A stretch of 64,000 nucleotides of DNA from Chryseobacterium sp. MA9 (GTDB lineage Bacteria; Bacteroidota; Bacteroidia; Flavobacteriales; Weeksellaceae): contig NZ_CP075170.1 in assembly GCF_024399315.1 (NCBI RefSeq), positions 3,720,001 through 3,784,000 on the forward strand. The letters are read 5' to 3'. This document shows positions 35,109-44,043 of this stretch, in pieces. Position numbers and translations under genes: made by a program. Positions within the stretch are counted from its first letter, which is position 1. Every line of letters starts with the position of its first letter. A model generated the notes under the pieces. That model was not told where the DNA came from and made no database searches. It saw only the letters and a list, made by a program, of their open reading frames with translations.

Positions 35109-35888
35109 TTAATCGTTTTCGTATCCGTTTTCTTTTTTCCATTCTTCAAAGCCTTCTTTTTCCCAAGGTAAACCTCTTGAAAAGTTATAAGGCCAAGGGT
35201 AATGGGATTTTCCTGTTTCTCTTGATTTCATTTCACGAACATCCTTGATTTTTTTTCCAGGATTCCCAAGAACTAAAGAATAATCTTCATAATTGCCCCC
35301 TACAAGAGATTGTGCACCTACCAAACAATGCTTTCCTATTACCGTTCCTGGTAATAAAACAGTACCGACTGCTATCTGAGAAAAATCTCCGATAGTAGCA
35401 CCTATACATACATCTGATGGAGGAGTAGGGTCATTGGTAAATACTACATAAGGATAAATGAAAACAAAATTTCCTATGGTAGACTTTTGACCAATATGTA
35501 CATTGCTGTGAAGCCAGCAGTTGTTACCAAAAGTAACATGTCCCTGTATATCTGTAACAGTCCCCAATCTGCAGTTGTTTCCGAAAACAGAGTTCTCTCT
35601 TATCGTAACCCTGTGGCCGGTAGAAAAATTATTTCCGAAACGAGAACCTGCATATAAGATAGTATGACTTCTTATCAATGCATTTTCACCGATTATTGTT
35701 TCAGGGTTTACATAATCATCTTTAAAATAATAATCATTAAGCGGTTCTCCGATAACACAATCATTAGCAATAATGGAATTATCTCCAATAACAACATTGT
35801 CATAGATTACAGTATTGTCACCTATTTTTACATTTTTGCCTATTCTGGCTTTATCGCTTATAGAAACATTTTTGTTATTAAATTTCAT
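35109..35888 (-). CDS. Left-handed beta-helix N-acyltransferase, FdtC/QdtC-like
   Basis: A 259-residue protein from ATG 35888; longer starts would run deep into fdtA, whereas this overlaps it by 11 nt. A long regular hexapeptide helix (ARIGKNVKIGDNTVIYDNVVIGDNSII, TFGNNCWLHSNVHIGQKSTIG, SQIAVGTVLLPGTVIGKHCLVGAQSLV) is followed by NYEDYSLVLGNPGKKI and a Trp/Pro-rich C-terminal tail. Its place between fdtA and fdtB points to N-acetylation, or other acylation, of the 3-amino sugar. QdtC-type enzymes are of this longer class. The exact acyl donor is not known. Confidence 0.8.
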   Translation of the reverse strand: MKFNNKNVSISDKARIGKNVKIGDNTVIYDNVVIGDNSIIANDCVIGEPLNDYYFKDDYVNPETIIGENALIRSHTILYAGSRFGNNFSTGHRVTIRENSVFGNNCRLGTVTDIQGHVTFGNNCWLHSNVHIGQKSTIGNFVFIYPYVVFTNDPTPPSDVCIGATIGDFSQIAVGTVLLPGTVIGKHCLVGAQSLVGGNYEDYSLVLGNPGKKIKDVREMKSRETGKSHYPWPYNFSRGLPWEKEGFEEWKKENGYEND

Positions 35889-36285
35889 TTGGGTAATCTT
35901 TAAAGTCTTGATAATTTCTAAAATAGTCATCCTCATCATAAAGTTCGGATGCCAAACATAATAATACTGCGCTATGACTGAACTTTATATCTCTCCATAC
36001 TAATTTAGGAATATATAAACCTGTATTGGGACTGTCTAATACGAAAACTTCTTTTTTCCCATCTTTATCTTCTGTATTGAACGTAATTGTTCCTGCTACG
36101 GCAACAATTAGTTGTTGAAGGTTTTTATGGGCGTGTCCTCCACGGCTTACATCCTGTGGGGTATAATAAGTCCAATATACTCTTTTAATATCAAAAGGTA
36201 CATCTTTCTGTGCTTCAGAAATAGTGATATATCCAAGTTCGGGAGAACCTATTTTGTTTAAATTTATTATGTGAGGGCCTGTCAT
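35878..36285 (-). CDS. fdtA: dTDP-4-oxo-6-deoxy-glucose 3,4-ketoisomerase (FdtA/QdtA family)
   Basis: A 135-residue cupin. PFDIKRVYWTYYTP, RGGHAHKNLQQLIVAVAGTITF (His51 and His53, catalytic) and SPNTGLYIPKLVWRDIKFS are family blocks. The enzyme moves the keto group from C4 to C3, setting the C4 configuration: FdtA gives the galacto (fucose) form, QdtA the gluco (quinovose) form. At the position where FdtA-type enzymes have His in VWHE, this protein has Arg98 (VWRD), as I recall for QdtA, while position 17 is Leu rather than Tyr or Arg. The assignment of Fuc3N against Qui3N is therefore open; the symbol is for the family. Confidence 0.88.
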   Translation of the reverse strand: MTGPHIINLNKIGSPELGYITISEAQKDVPFDIKRVYWTYYTPQDVSRGGHAHKNLQQLIVAVAGTITFNTEDKDGKKEVFVLDSPNTGLYIPKLVWRDIKFSHSAVLLCLASELYDEDDYFRNYQDFKDYPNEI

Positions 36286-36328
36286 AAAGTTGTTTTTGAT
36301 AAGACGATAAAACGAATGTTATAGGTAG

Positions 36329-37588
36329 TTATGGTGTTTGTACTTTATATTCAAATTGAGGTCTGGTTACTCCAGGGTAAACATACATGATGTTTCCTAC
36401 TTTTACATTTTCTACTTCAAATCCAATAAAATTATCAATTCCATATAGAAGCGTTTTCTGATCTTTTCCAAAATAAAGTCTAAAATAATAATTTCCTGCA
36501 TTTAGAAGCCCTGTCGGAATATCAAATTCTACAGTATATTCACCTACTTTTGCATCTCCTTTTGCTGAAACAAATTTTCCAACATGAAAAATGACTAACT
36601 CATCATAGTTTTTCAATTCAAAGGTTGTATCAAGTGTAATGTCAGGACAGTAATTATGAAAGACAAGTTTTACATGCACTCCGGAATCAATATCTAACAA
36701 GTCCCCGTTTATAGGAGATACTGAAAATTCTTTTACCCTGATATTTTCATTGCCTATAGCTTCATCAAGATTTCCGTTATAAATATAAGAGCTTTCTCTT
36801 GCGCTGCTTTTTTGATATTCTATAATTGTGCTAAGAATATCACCTTGATAATCAATTTGCCCTTGGTTTAAAAGAATTCCTTTTGTACATAATTCTTTAA
36901 CGGCCGTCATATTATGACTCACAAAAAGAATTGTTCTGCCTTCTCCTCTTGTTACATCATTCATTTTTCCAAGGCATTTTTTCTGAAATTCAGCATCTCC
37001 AACTGCCAGAACTTCATCTACAATAAGAATTTCAGATTCTAAGTGCGCTGCTACAGCAAACGCAAGACGAACGTACATTCCCGAAGAATATCTTTTAACA
37101 GGAGTATCAATATATCTTTCAACCCCTGAGAAATCTACAATTTCATCAAATTTTCTCTTGATCTCCTTTCTTGTCATTCCCAGGATGGCTCCATTAAGAA
37201 AGACATTTTCCCTTCCCGTCATTTCAGGGTGGAATCCTGTTCCTACTTCCAATAGAGAGGCAATTCTTCCGTTGGTATAAATCCGCCCTGTTGTAGGTTT
37301 TGTGACTTTACTTAAAACTTTTAATAATGTAGATTTTCCTGCACCGTTTCTACCAATAATTCCTACAGCATCTCCTTTTTCGATTTCAAAATCAATATTG
37401 CGAAGAGACCATACATATTCTGAATCTCCTTTTGTAGTTCTATCGTTTGCTTCTCCAATTTTAAGATAAGGATCTTCTTTTCCTCTTACTTTATGCCAGA
37501 ATCTGTTAAGGTCATGAGAAAGAGTTCCTGTCCCGACTTGTCCCAGGCGGTATTGTTTAGATATATTTTCTGCTTTTAAAGCCAGCAT
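36329..37588 (-). CDS. wzt: Polysaccharide ABC transporter ATPase with Wzt-type C-terminal domain
   Basis: A 419-residue protein. The N-terminal ATPase domain has Walker A GRNGAGKST (79-87), the signature YSSGMYVRLAFAVA (167-180) and Walker B ILIVDEVLAVGD (187-198), with the H-loop in LFVSHNM. Residues ~265-419 form a beta-rich domain like the Wzt C-terminus, which recognises the capped end of the O-polysaccharide before export. With the permease just upstream it forms the exporter that moves the undecaprenyl-linked glycan across the inner membrane. In such systems glycan length and end capping govern export. Confidence 0.93.
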   Translation of the reverse strand: MLALKAENISKQYRLGQVGTGTLSHDLNRFWHKVRGKEDPYLKIGEANDRTTKGDSEYVWSLRNIDFEIEKGDAVGIIGRNGAGKSTLLKVLSKVTKPTTGRIYTNGRIASLLEVGTGFHPEMTGRENVFLNGAILGMTRKEIKRKFDEIVDFSGVERYIDTPVKRYSSGMYVRLAFAVAAHLESEILIVDEVLAVGDAEFQKKCLGKMNDVTRGEGRTILFVSHNMTAVKELCTKGILLNQGQIDYQGDILSTIIEYQKSSARESSYIYNGNLDEAIGNENIRVKEFSVSPINGDLLDIDSGVHVKLVFHNYCPDITLDTTFELKNYDELVIFHVGKFVSAKGDAKVGEYTVEFDIPTGLLNAGNYYFRLYFGKDQKTLLYGIDNFIGFEVENVKVGNIMYVYPGVTRPQFEYKVQTP

Positions 37589-37621
37589 GTTTTTTTAATT
37601 TAAATTTTTAAAAGAAAATAA

Positions 37622-38470
37622 TTACACGGTATCCATAAAAGTTTTTTCAACCTTATTGAATACAACAATTCCTATCATTAAAAGGATAAGAATAATACCA
37701 GTACTGATCCCAAGCATAGCAGGGGAGAAATCTCCCACACCAATCCATGCATATTTAAAACATTCAAAAATACCTGTCAAAGGATTGTAGTAAGCTAATT
37801 TTTTAAAAAATCCCGGTAATGATGAGACAGGATATATTACTGGAGTTGCATACATATATAAGCTTACCCCAAAACCCAGTAGCATTGCCAAATCTTTATA
37901 TTTCGTAGTAAGGGCAGAAAATATCATTCCAACTCCTAATGCAAAAAGTGCCATCAGGAATATAAGAAATGGAGTTGCCAAAATCCAGATGTTAGGATGG
38001 GCTTCTCCTTTATTGTAATAATAAGCCCATGCAAGGATGAATAGAACAAACTGTACTCCAAATCGCATAAGGTTAGAAATGACAATAGAAAGCGGGGTAA
38101 CCAGTCTTGGAAAATACACTTTTCCGAAAATTCCGGCATTTCCTGTAAAAGTAGAGGATGTAGCCAGTAAAGAGGAAGAAAAATAATTCCAAAGAGTAAC
38201 GCCAGCCAGATAAAAAAGAAGAGGTGGAGCCCCATCTGTTGGGAGCTTGGCAATTCTTCCAAAAATAACCAGATATACTATAGTTGTTAGAATGGGATTA
38301 ATAAAAAACCATATAGGTCCTAAAATAGTCTGCTTAAAACTGGATATAAAATCTCTTTTTACAAACATATAAACAAGATCTTTGTATTTCCAGACTTCTT
38401 TTAGCTTCAAGTCAAACAACGAATGATTTGCATCAATCGTCTCAGTCCACTTCTGTTGTGGTTCATTCAT
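37622..38470 (-). CDS. wzm: Polysaccharide ABC transporter permease
   Basis: A 282-residue ABC-2 permease with six hydrophobic segments after a cytoplasmic N-terminal amphipathic stretch (WKYKDLVYMFVKRDFISSFKQTILGPIWFFINPI, the Wzm/TagG motif). The start is ATG 38470: the longer start at 38488 is a TTG that is the end of the promoter box TAAATTTG. It lies 33 nt before wzt. The pair defines this locus as ABC-transporter dependent, in line with the absence of Wzx and Wzy. Confidence 0.92.
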   Translation of the reverse strand: MNEPQQKWTETIDANHSLFDLKLKEVWKYKDLVYMFVKRDFISSFKQTILGPIWFFINPILTTIVYLVIFGRIAKLPTDGAPPLLFYLAGVTLWNYFSSSLLATSSTFTGNAGIFGKVYFPRLVTPLSIVISNLMRFGVQFVLFILAWAYYYNKGEAHPNIWILATPFLIFLMALFALGVGMIFSALTTKYKDLAMLLGFGVSLYMYATPVIYPVSSLPGFFKKLAYYNPLTGIFECFKYAWIGVGDFSPAMLGISTGIILILLMIGIVVFNKVEKTFMDTV

Positions 38471-38485
38471 CTGTGTAAGTTTTTG

Positions 38486-38493
38486 CAAATTTA
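38486..38493 (-). promoter_or_regulatory. -7 promoter box TAAATTTG before wzm (minus strand)
   Basis: An exact match 15 nt before ATG 38470. With the terminator at 38592 it splits the locus into a precursor operon and an export/assembly operon. No exact -33 TTG is seen. Confidence 0.6.
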
Positions 38494-38591
38494 TAATAAT
38501 TAATTCTTACCGTATCTTTTCGTTTATAAATTTTCATAATAAATAAAACTAAAAATCAACAACTAATATATTGATAATTGGCGGTATGAAC

Positions 38592-38618
38592 AAAAACTAT
38601 TGGCCATAAAGCCAATAG
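38592..38618 (-). terminator. Terminator after rfbA (minus strand)
   Basis: CTATTGGC (38597-38604) pairs with GCCAATAG (38611-38618); on the minus strand the stem is followed by TTTTTG. It sits 26 nt past the rfbA stop. Confidence 0.8.
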
Positions 38619-38644
38619 TCTATGATTTTTATAAATTGTTTTTG

Positions 38645-39508
38645 TTATTTGCCGATAAGTTGTTTCAGGTATTCGCCATAGCCGCTTTTGCCGTATTTTA
38701 CTGCGGTTTCAAGCAGTTTTTCTTCATTGATGAATTTGTTCCTGAACGCGATTTCTTCAATACAGCCGATTTTAAATCCTTGTCTTTTTTCTATAACACT
38801 TACAAATTCTGAAGCGTCATGAAGAGAGTCAAAAGTTCCGGTGTCCAGCCATGCAGTACCTCTGTCGAGAACAGCAACCTCAAGTTTCTCGTTTTTTAAA
38901 TAGACGTTGTTGATATCGGTGATCTCCAGTTCACCTCTTGCAGAAGGCTTGATGTTTTTAGCAATTTCTACCACATCGTTATCATAAAAGTAAAGACCAG
39001 GTACTGCATAATTTGACTTAGGATTTAGAGGTTTTTCTTCAATAGAAACTGCCTTTAAGTCTTTGTCAAATTCTACCACACCATATCTTTCCGGGTCAGC
39101 AACGTGATAGGCAAAAACAACTCCTCCATTGGGATTGGTTTTATTTTTCAGTAAAGTTCCCATTTCGGAGCCATAGAAAATATTATCGCCCAGTACCAGT
39201 GCAGCAGAGTCATTGCCGATAAATTGGTCCCCTAAAATAAATGCCTGTGCTAAACCATCAGGGCTTGGCTGTACAACGTATTCTATATTACAGCCAATTT
39301 GAGAACCATCACCCAAAAGCTTGATAAAACCTTCCTGGTCGTGTGGTGTGGTGATGATCAGAATATCCTTGATTCCTGCTAAAAGAAGTGTGGAAAGCGG
39401 ATAATAAATCATGGGTTTGTCATAAACAGGCATCAGCTGCTTGCTCACGGCAATCGTTAGAGGGTAAAGTCTTGTTCCGGATCCTCCGGCTAATATTATT
39501 CCTTTCAT
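38645..39508 (-). CDS. rfbA: Glucose-1-phosphate thymidylyltransferase
   Basis: RfbA makes dTDP-glucose from dTTP and glucose-1-phosphate, the first step of dTDP-sugar synthesis. At 287 residues it has the standard length. [18 protein letters not shown] is the nucleotide-binding signature, [18 protein letters not shown] the substrate region, and LGDNIFYG and EITDIN carry the metal-binding acidic residues. It lies 126 nt after rfbB and is followed by a terminator. Confidence 0.97.
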   Translation of the reverse strand: MKGIILAGGSGTRLYPLTIAVSKQLMPVYDKPMIYYPLSTLLLAGIKDILIITTPHDQEGFIKLLGDGSQIGCNIEYVVQPSPDGLAQAFILGDQFIGNDSAALVLGDNIFYGSEMGTLLKNKTNPNGGVVFAYHVADPERYGVVEFDKDLKAVSIEEKPLNPKSNYAVPGLYFYDNDVVEIAKNIKPSARGELEITDINNVYLKNEKLEVAVLDRGTAWLDTGTFDSLHDASEFVSVIEKRQGFKIGCIEEIAFRNKFINEEKLLETAVKYGKSGYGEYLKQLIGK

Positions 39509-39634
39509 TTGGTGGTGCGTATTACGCTTATTTCTTTTGTGTTATAAGTTGAAGTTCTTTTGCTATTCAGAAGTTGTGATAAAGAATAAAAATTTATTTC
39601 AGTCTATTCTTTATTTTTCTCAATAGCCAGGTGT

Positions 39635-40714
39635 TTAGCTGTATTGTTTGTTATAGTAATCCTGATAATTTCCTGAAGTTACATTGTCAAGCCATTCTTT
39701 GTTTTCCAGATACCAGTCAATTGTTTTTCCCAGTCCTTCTTCAAAGGTTACTGAGGGTTTCCAGCCTAAATCTTTATTTAGCTTTGTTGCGTCAATAGCG
39801 TAACGTTTGTCATGGCCTGGTCTGTCTTTTACAAACGTAATCAGTTTTTCAGAATAGCCTGCTGGTTTTTCCAGTTTAGCATCCATTTGCTTGATCAGTT
39901 CTTTTACAAGATCAATATTCTGCCACTCATTGAATCCTCCGATATTATAAGTCTCACCAGTTTTTGCTTCCTTAAAGATTTGATGAATTGCTTTGGCGTG
40001 GTCAATTACAAATAACCAGTCTCTGGTATATTTCCCATCACCATAAATAGGAAGAGGTCTTTCGTTGATAATATTTGAAATACAAAGAGGAATCAATTTT
40101 TCAGGGAAATGATTCGGGCCGTAATTATTTGAACAATTGGAAACGATGAACGGCATTCCGTATGTATTTCCGTAAGCTCTTACCAAATGATCGGAAGCTG
40201 CTTTTGAAGCAGAATATGGAGATTGTGGGTCGTATGCAGTTGTTTCTAAAAAGAATCCTGTTTCACCCAGACTTCCATATACTTCGTCAGTGGAAATATG
40301 GTAAAAGAGGTTGGTTCTTTTTTCATCTGGAAATCTCCCATGAGTGTGATCCGGGTTTAATGTCCAGAACTCTTTACAAAGATTCAGAAGATTAGCGGTT
40401 CCGTTTACATTGGTGTTAATAAAGGCCATAGGATCAGTAATACTTCTGTCTACATGACTTTCTGCGGCTAAATGTACAACAGCATCCGGATTGTATTTTT
40501 CAAAAACTCTTCTAAGTTCTTCCGGGTTTGTGATATCTGCTTTTTCGAAAACATAATTAGGTTCATTTTCAATGTCCTTTAAGTTTTCAAGATTTCCGGC
40601 GTAGGTAAGAGCATCAAGGTTGATGATCGTGGTATTCGGATTGTTTTTCACAAATTCTCTTACAACATGGGAGCCGATGAAGCCGGCGCCTCCTGTAATG
40701 ATAATGTTTTTCAT
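39635..40714 (-). CDS. rfbB: dTDP-glucose 4,6-dehydratase
   Basis: RfbB converts dTDP-glucose to dTDP-4-keto-6-deoxyglucose with tightly bound NAD. At 359 residues it is an extended SDR: GGAGFIGSH (8-16) binds NAD; Thr142, Asp143 and Glu144 (STDEVYG), Tyr167 and Lys171 (YSASKAASD) form the active site; NYGPNHFPEKLIPL and RDWLFVIDH are RfbB blocks. It starts 4 nt after ugd ends, so the two are co-transcribed. Confidence 0.97.
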   Translation of the reverse strand: MKNIIITGGAGFIGSHVVREFVKNNPNTTIINLDALTYAGNLENLKDIENEPNYVFEKADITNPEELRRVFEKYNPDAVVHLAAESHVDRSITDPMAFINTNVNGTANLLNLCKEFWTLNPDHTHGRFPDEKRTNLFYHISTDEVYGSLGETGFFLETTAYDPQSPYSASKAASDHLVRAYGNTYGMPFIVSNCSNNYGPNHFPEKLIPLCISNIINERPLPIYGDGKYTRDWLFVIDHAKAIHQIFKEAKTGETYNIGGFNEWQNIDLVKELIKQMDAKLEKPAGYSEKLITFVKDRPGHDKRYAIDATKLNKDLGWKPSVTFEEGLGKTIDWYLENKEWLDNVTSGNYQDYYNKQYS

Positions 40715-40718
40715 TTAT

Positions 40719-42032
40719 TTATTTTGAGATGGTCTTTCTTCCTATACTTTTATAATGAAATCCGTTTTGTTCAGGGATTTCCAATGGGTACATATTTCTG
40801 CCGTCAAAAATGACTTTGTTTTTCATTTTTTTAGCCATAAGCTCAAAATTAGGATTTTTAAACTCTGGCCATTCTGTAGCAATAAATAATGCATCAACGT
40901 CTTCCAGTGCATCATACATCCCTTTGGCATATTGTATTTTGCTGCCCAGGAGTTTCTGAACATTGCTTTCTGCAACAGCATCATATGCTATAATGTTTGC
41001 CCCTTTCTCCAGTAAAAGAGCAATATTGTCTAAAGATGAAGCCTCTCTGATATCATCTGTATTTGCTTTGAAGGCAAGTCCCCACATTGCAATTTTCTTT
41101 CCTTCTATATTGCCACCAAAATATTTCTCAATTTCAGACACTAAAATTACTTTTTGTGTGGTATTTACATTTTCAGTAGCTTCAAGAATCTGAAAATTAA
41201 AATCTTCCTGTTTTCCGGATTTTATAAGAGCTTTTACATCTTTAGGAAAACAGCTTCCTCCATATCCGATTCCCGGGAATAAGAATCTATGCCCGATTCT
41301 GTCATCACTACCCATTCCTAATCTTACCTTATCTACATCTGCGCCTACTTTTTCGCAGTAGTTTGCAATTTCGTTCATAAAGGTAATCTTTACAGCTAAA
41401 AATGAGTTCGCAGCATATTTTGTAAGCTCCGATGATTTCTCATCCATAAAGATGATTGGAATTCCCGTATTGGTAAAAGGCTGGTAAATTTTAGACATGA
41501 TGTCTTTTGCTCTTTCTGAGCTGGCACCTACCACTACTCTTGAGGGATTCATAGAGTCTTCAACGGCAAAACCTTCTCTTAAAAATTCAGGATTTGAAAC
41601 TACATCAAAAGGGAGGCTTGTTTTGGAAGAGATTGTTTCTCTTACCCTGTCCGCAGTTCCTACAGGAACCGTACTTTTATTGACGACAACTTTGTATTCT
41701 GTCATCATCTCGCCAATGTTGTTGGCTACCTGAAGTACATAAGATAAATCTGCAGAGCCGTCTTCTCCCGGAGGAGTTGGTAATGCCAGATATATTACTT
41801 CGCTTTTGTCTAAGGCTTCTTTAAGATCGGTAGTGAAAAATAATCTTTCAGACTGAATGTTTCTTAAAAACATCTCTTCAAGGTTCGGCTCATAGATGGG
41901 AACAATGCCGTTTTTCAAACCTTCTACTTTTTTTTCATCAATATCAACACAGTATACTGAATTGCCAAGTTCTGCCAGAGTAGTTCCTGTAACTAGTCCT
42001 ACATAACCTGTTCCTACAATCGTTATATTCAA
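40719..42032 (-). CDS. ugd: UDP-glucose 6-dehydrogenase
   Basis: Ugd oxidises UDP-glucose twice with NAD to UDP-glucuronate. At 437 residues, GTGYVGLVTG (7-16) binds NAD, and the catalytic Cys is Cys261 in GIGYGGSCFPKDVKAL; NPEFLREG and KSSELTKYAANSFLA are also family motifs. The GYGGSCFPKD form favours Ugd over the WecC (UDP-ManNAc dehydrogenase) branch, though the two are related. It is the first gene of the minus-strand locus, facing rimP across a 215-nt divergent region. Confidence 0.92.
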   Translation of the reverse strand: MNITIVGTGYVGLVTGTTLAELGNSVYCVDIDEKKVEGLKNGIVPIYEPNLEEMFLRNIQSERLFFTTDLKEALDKSEVIYLALPTPPGEDGSADLSYVLQVANNIGEMMTEYKVVVNKSTVPVGTADRVRETISSKTSLPFDVVSNPEFLREGFAVEDSMNPSRVVVGASSERAKDIMSKIYQPFTNTGIPIIFMDEKSSELTKYAANSFLAVKITFMNEIANYCEKVGADVDKVRLGMGSDDRIGHRFLFPGIGYGGSCFPKDVKALIKSGKQEDFNFQILEATENVNTTQKVILVSEIEKYFGGNIEGKKIAMWGLAFKANTDDIREASSLDNIALLLEKGANIIAYDAVAESNVQKLLGSKIQYAKGMYDALEDVDALFIATEWPEFKNPNFELMAKKMKNKVIFDGRNMYPLEIPEQNGFHYKSIGRKTISK

Positions 42033-42057
42033 AATGTTTGTTTTAAAATTCTAAAGA

Positions 42058-42065
42058 CAAAAGTA
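42058..42065 (-). promoter_or_regulatory. -7 promoter box TACTTTTG before ugd (minus strand)
   Basis: An exact match 26 nt before the ugd ATG. It is the likely start point of the polysaccharide precursor operon. No exact -33 TTG is seen. Confidence 0.55.
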
Positions 42066-42141
42066 ATAAAAATCCTGTGACATATTCCTTTAATTTATTG
42101 TAAATGAATCTGACGCTATTTGCTTGATACTTAAGATAATT

Positions 42142-42171
42142 TTGTGTTTTTGGAAAAAATGCGTATATTTG
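42142..42171 (+). promoter_or_regulatory. rimP promoter TTG-N19-TATATTTG
   Basis: The TTG lies at 42142-42144 and TATATTTG at 42164-42171. This is one of the clearest promoters in the window, driving rimP-nusA-infB. The leader is about 70 nt. Confidence 0.8.
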
Positions 42172-42180
42172 CAATGGATT

Positions 42181-42225
42181 TACGGGAAAAAATGGGAAGG
42201 CTTCGGAAGAAAGCCTTTTTTCGTA
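42181..42225 (+). promoter_or_regulatory. Terminator-like leader hairpin before rimP
   Basis: AAGGCTT (42197-42203) pairs with AAGCCTT (42211-42217), followed by a U tract to 42221. The U tract and CGTA (42222-42225) can also pair with an upstream A tract and TACG (42181-42184), extending the stem. It lies between promoter and ATG and looks like a transcription attenuator. NusA, encoded downstream, acts on such hairpins, so feedback is a plausible inference. Confidence 0.6.
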
Positions 42226-42247
42226 CTGTAAATCAAGATAAAATTAT

Positions 42248-42715
42248 ATGGAGTTTAGAAAAAGAATTGACGAATTGTTAAATGAATTCCTTGAGACCAG
42301 AAAAGATCTGTTTCTTATTGATCTTAAAATTTCTGCAGGGGATGATATTACAGTAATTTTAGATGGTGATAACGGAGTTTCACTGCAGGATTGCCTTGAT
42401 GCAAGCCGTGCAATAGAATTCAATATGGATCGTGAAGAGCATGACTTCAGCCTTCAGGTGATGTCTGCCGGATTGAGCGAGCCATTATCCACACCAAGAC
42501 AGTTCGGTAAAAACATTGGAAGAGAGATTGAGGTGATGTTGGAGGATTCTTCTAAAATAGAAGGAGAATTGTCAAAAGTAGATGATGAAAAGATCACACT
42601 TACTTTGCGTTACCGTAAGCCGAAAGATATCGGAAAAGGAAAAGTAGATGTAGAAGAGGAGAAAGAGATTTCTTACTCCGAAATCAAGAAAGCATTAGTA
42701 GTAATTAAATTTTAA
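42248..42715 (+). CDS. rimP: Ribosome maturation factor RimP
   Basis: RimP helps assemble the 30S subunit. At 155 residues it has the family pattern: an N-terminal domain with FLIDLKISAGDDITVILDGDNGVSLQDCLDASRAIEF, then EHDFSLQVMSAGLSEPLSTPRQFGKNIGREIEV (the family's SPGLxxPL is SAGLSEPL here), then a small Sm-like C-terminal domain. It is first in the conserved order rimP-nusA-infB, with 16 nt to nusA. Confidence 0.95.
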   Translation: MEFRKRIDELLNEFLETRKDLFLIDLKISAGDDITVILDGDNGVSLQDCLDASRAIEFNMDREEHDFSLQVMSAGLSEPLSTPRQFGKNIGREIEVMLEDSSKIEGELSKVDDEKITLTLRYRKPKDIGKGKVDVEEEKEISYSEIKKALVVIKF

Positions 42716-42731
42716 AAAGAAAAAAGAATAG

Positions 42732-43967
42732 ATGGATAATATAGCGTTGATTGAATCCTTTGGTGATTTTAAAGACGAAAAGGGGATCAGTAAAATTGAT
42801 CTTATGGCAATTATTGAAGATTCACTGAAGACTCTTTTGAGAAAAAGATTTGATTCAGATGATCATTTTGATGTGATTGTAAACCCGGATAAAGGAGATT
42901 TTCAGATATTTTTAAATAAAACAATTGTAGAAGACGAAATGTCTGAAGATGATGATTTGGAAATTGAAATTTCTGAAGCAAAGAAGATTGACCCTACCTT
43001 CGAAGTAGGTGAGGACTTTACAATGGAAATTCCTGTTGCACAGTTGGGAAGAAGAAATATTCTTACCCTTAAGCAGATTCTGGCTACAAAACTTCAGGAG
43101 CACAATAATGCAATGCTGTACGAGCAGTTTAGAGATAAAATTGGGGAAATTGTTGTTGGTGAAATCCACCATATCCGTCACAAGCATGTGATTCTGTTGG
43201 ATGATGAAGGAAATGAATTTATTTTACCAAAAGAAAACCAGATCCCATCCGATTTCTTTAAAAAGGGTGAGAATATCAGAGCTATTGTTGAAACAGTAGA
43301 CTTTAAAGGTTCTAAACCGCAGATTATTATTTCCAGAACTGCACCTAAATTCCTTGAGAAATTATTAGAGCTGGAAATTCCTGAGATCCAGGACGGAACA
43401 ATTATGCTTAAAAAAGTAGTAAGAATTCCTGGTGAAAAGGCGAAGATTGCAGTGGATGCTTATGATGACAGAATTGATCCGGTAGGTGCCTGTGTAGGTG
43501 TTAAGGGATCCAGAATTCATGGGGTTGTAAGAGAGTTGAGAAATGAGAACATCGATGTTATTCAGTGGTCTAAAAACCCTGAGATTTTGGTGAAGAGAGC
43601 TTTAGGAAACGTTACTGTCAATAAAATTGACATCAATGAGGATCAAAACTATGCATTAGTATATACTCCTGTTGAAGAGATTTCTAAAGTAATTGGAAAA
43701 CAAGGACAGAATATTAGACTGGCTTCTTGGTTGTCAGGATATGAAATTGATGTATACAGAGAGTCCAGCGAGGATGACGATGTTGAATTGAGAGAATTTA
43801 ATGACGATATCGAGCAGTGGATTTTGGATGAGTTTAAGAAAGTAGGACTTACAACTGCAAAATCAGTATTGGATAAAGAAACTGAAAGTCTTTTAAATAT
43901 GGTAGACCTTGAAGAAGAAACAATCGAAGAGGTAAAACGTATTTTGAGAGAAGAATTTGAAGATTAA
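42732..43967 (+). CDS. nusA: Transcription termination/antitermination factor NusA
   Basis: NusA binds RNA polymerase and regulates pausing, termination and antitermination. At 411 residues it has the N-terminal polymerase-binding domain, the S1 domain (GEIVVGEIHHIRHKHVILLDDEGNEFILPKENQIP, about 137-200) and two KH domains with DPVGACVGVKGSRIHGVVRELRNENIDVIQW and VIGKQGQNIRLASWLSGYEIDVY. As in other Bacteroidetes, the acidic C-terminal repeats found in enterobacteria are absent. It lies between rimP and infB. Confidence 0.97.
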   Translation: MDNIALIESFGDFKDEKGISKIDLMAIIEDSLKTLLRKRFDSDDHFDVIVNPDKGDFQIFLNKTIVEDEMSEDDDLEIEISEAKKIDPTFEVGEDFTMEIPVAQLGRRNILTLKQILATKLQEHNNAMLYEQFRDKIGEIVVGEIHHIRHKHVILLDDEGNEFILPKENQIPSDFFKKGENIRAIVETVDFKGSKPQIIISRTAPKFLEKLLELEIPEIQDGTIMLKKVVRIPGEKAKIAVDAYDDRIDPVGACVGVKGSRIHGVVRELRNENIDVIQWSKNPEILVKRALGNVTVNKIDINEDQNYALVYTPVEEISKVIGKQGQNIRLASWLSGYEIDVYRESSEDDDVELREFNDDIEQWILDEFKKVGLTTAKSVLDKETESLLNMVDLEEETIEEVKRILREEFED

Positions 43968-44043
43968 GATTTAAATAAATTTTAATAAACAGTAAAAAGG
44001 AAATACTTTAATTTTAAAAATTAAAAAACAGTAAATAATATAG

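Noticed and set aside
38486..38488. TTG as start of the Wzm permease
   Set aside because: It is the end of the promoter box TAAATTTG; the ATG at 38470 gives the usual N-terminus.
42033..42247. JUMPstart/ops-type element before the polysaccharide locus
   Set aside because: No GGCGGTAG-like ops element was found on the minus-strand leader of ugd.
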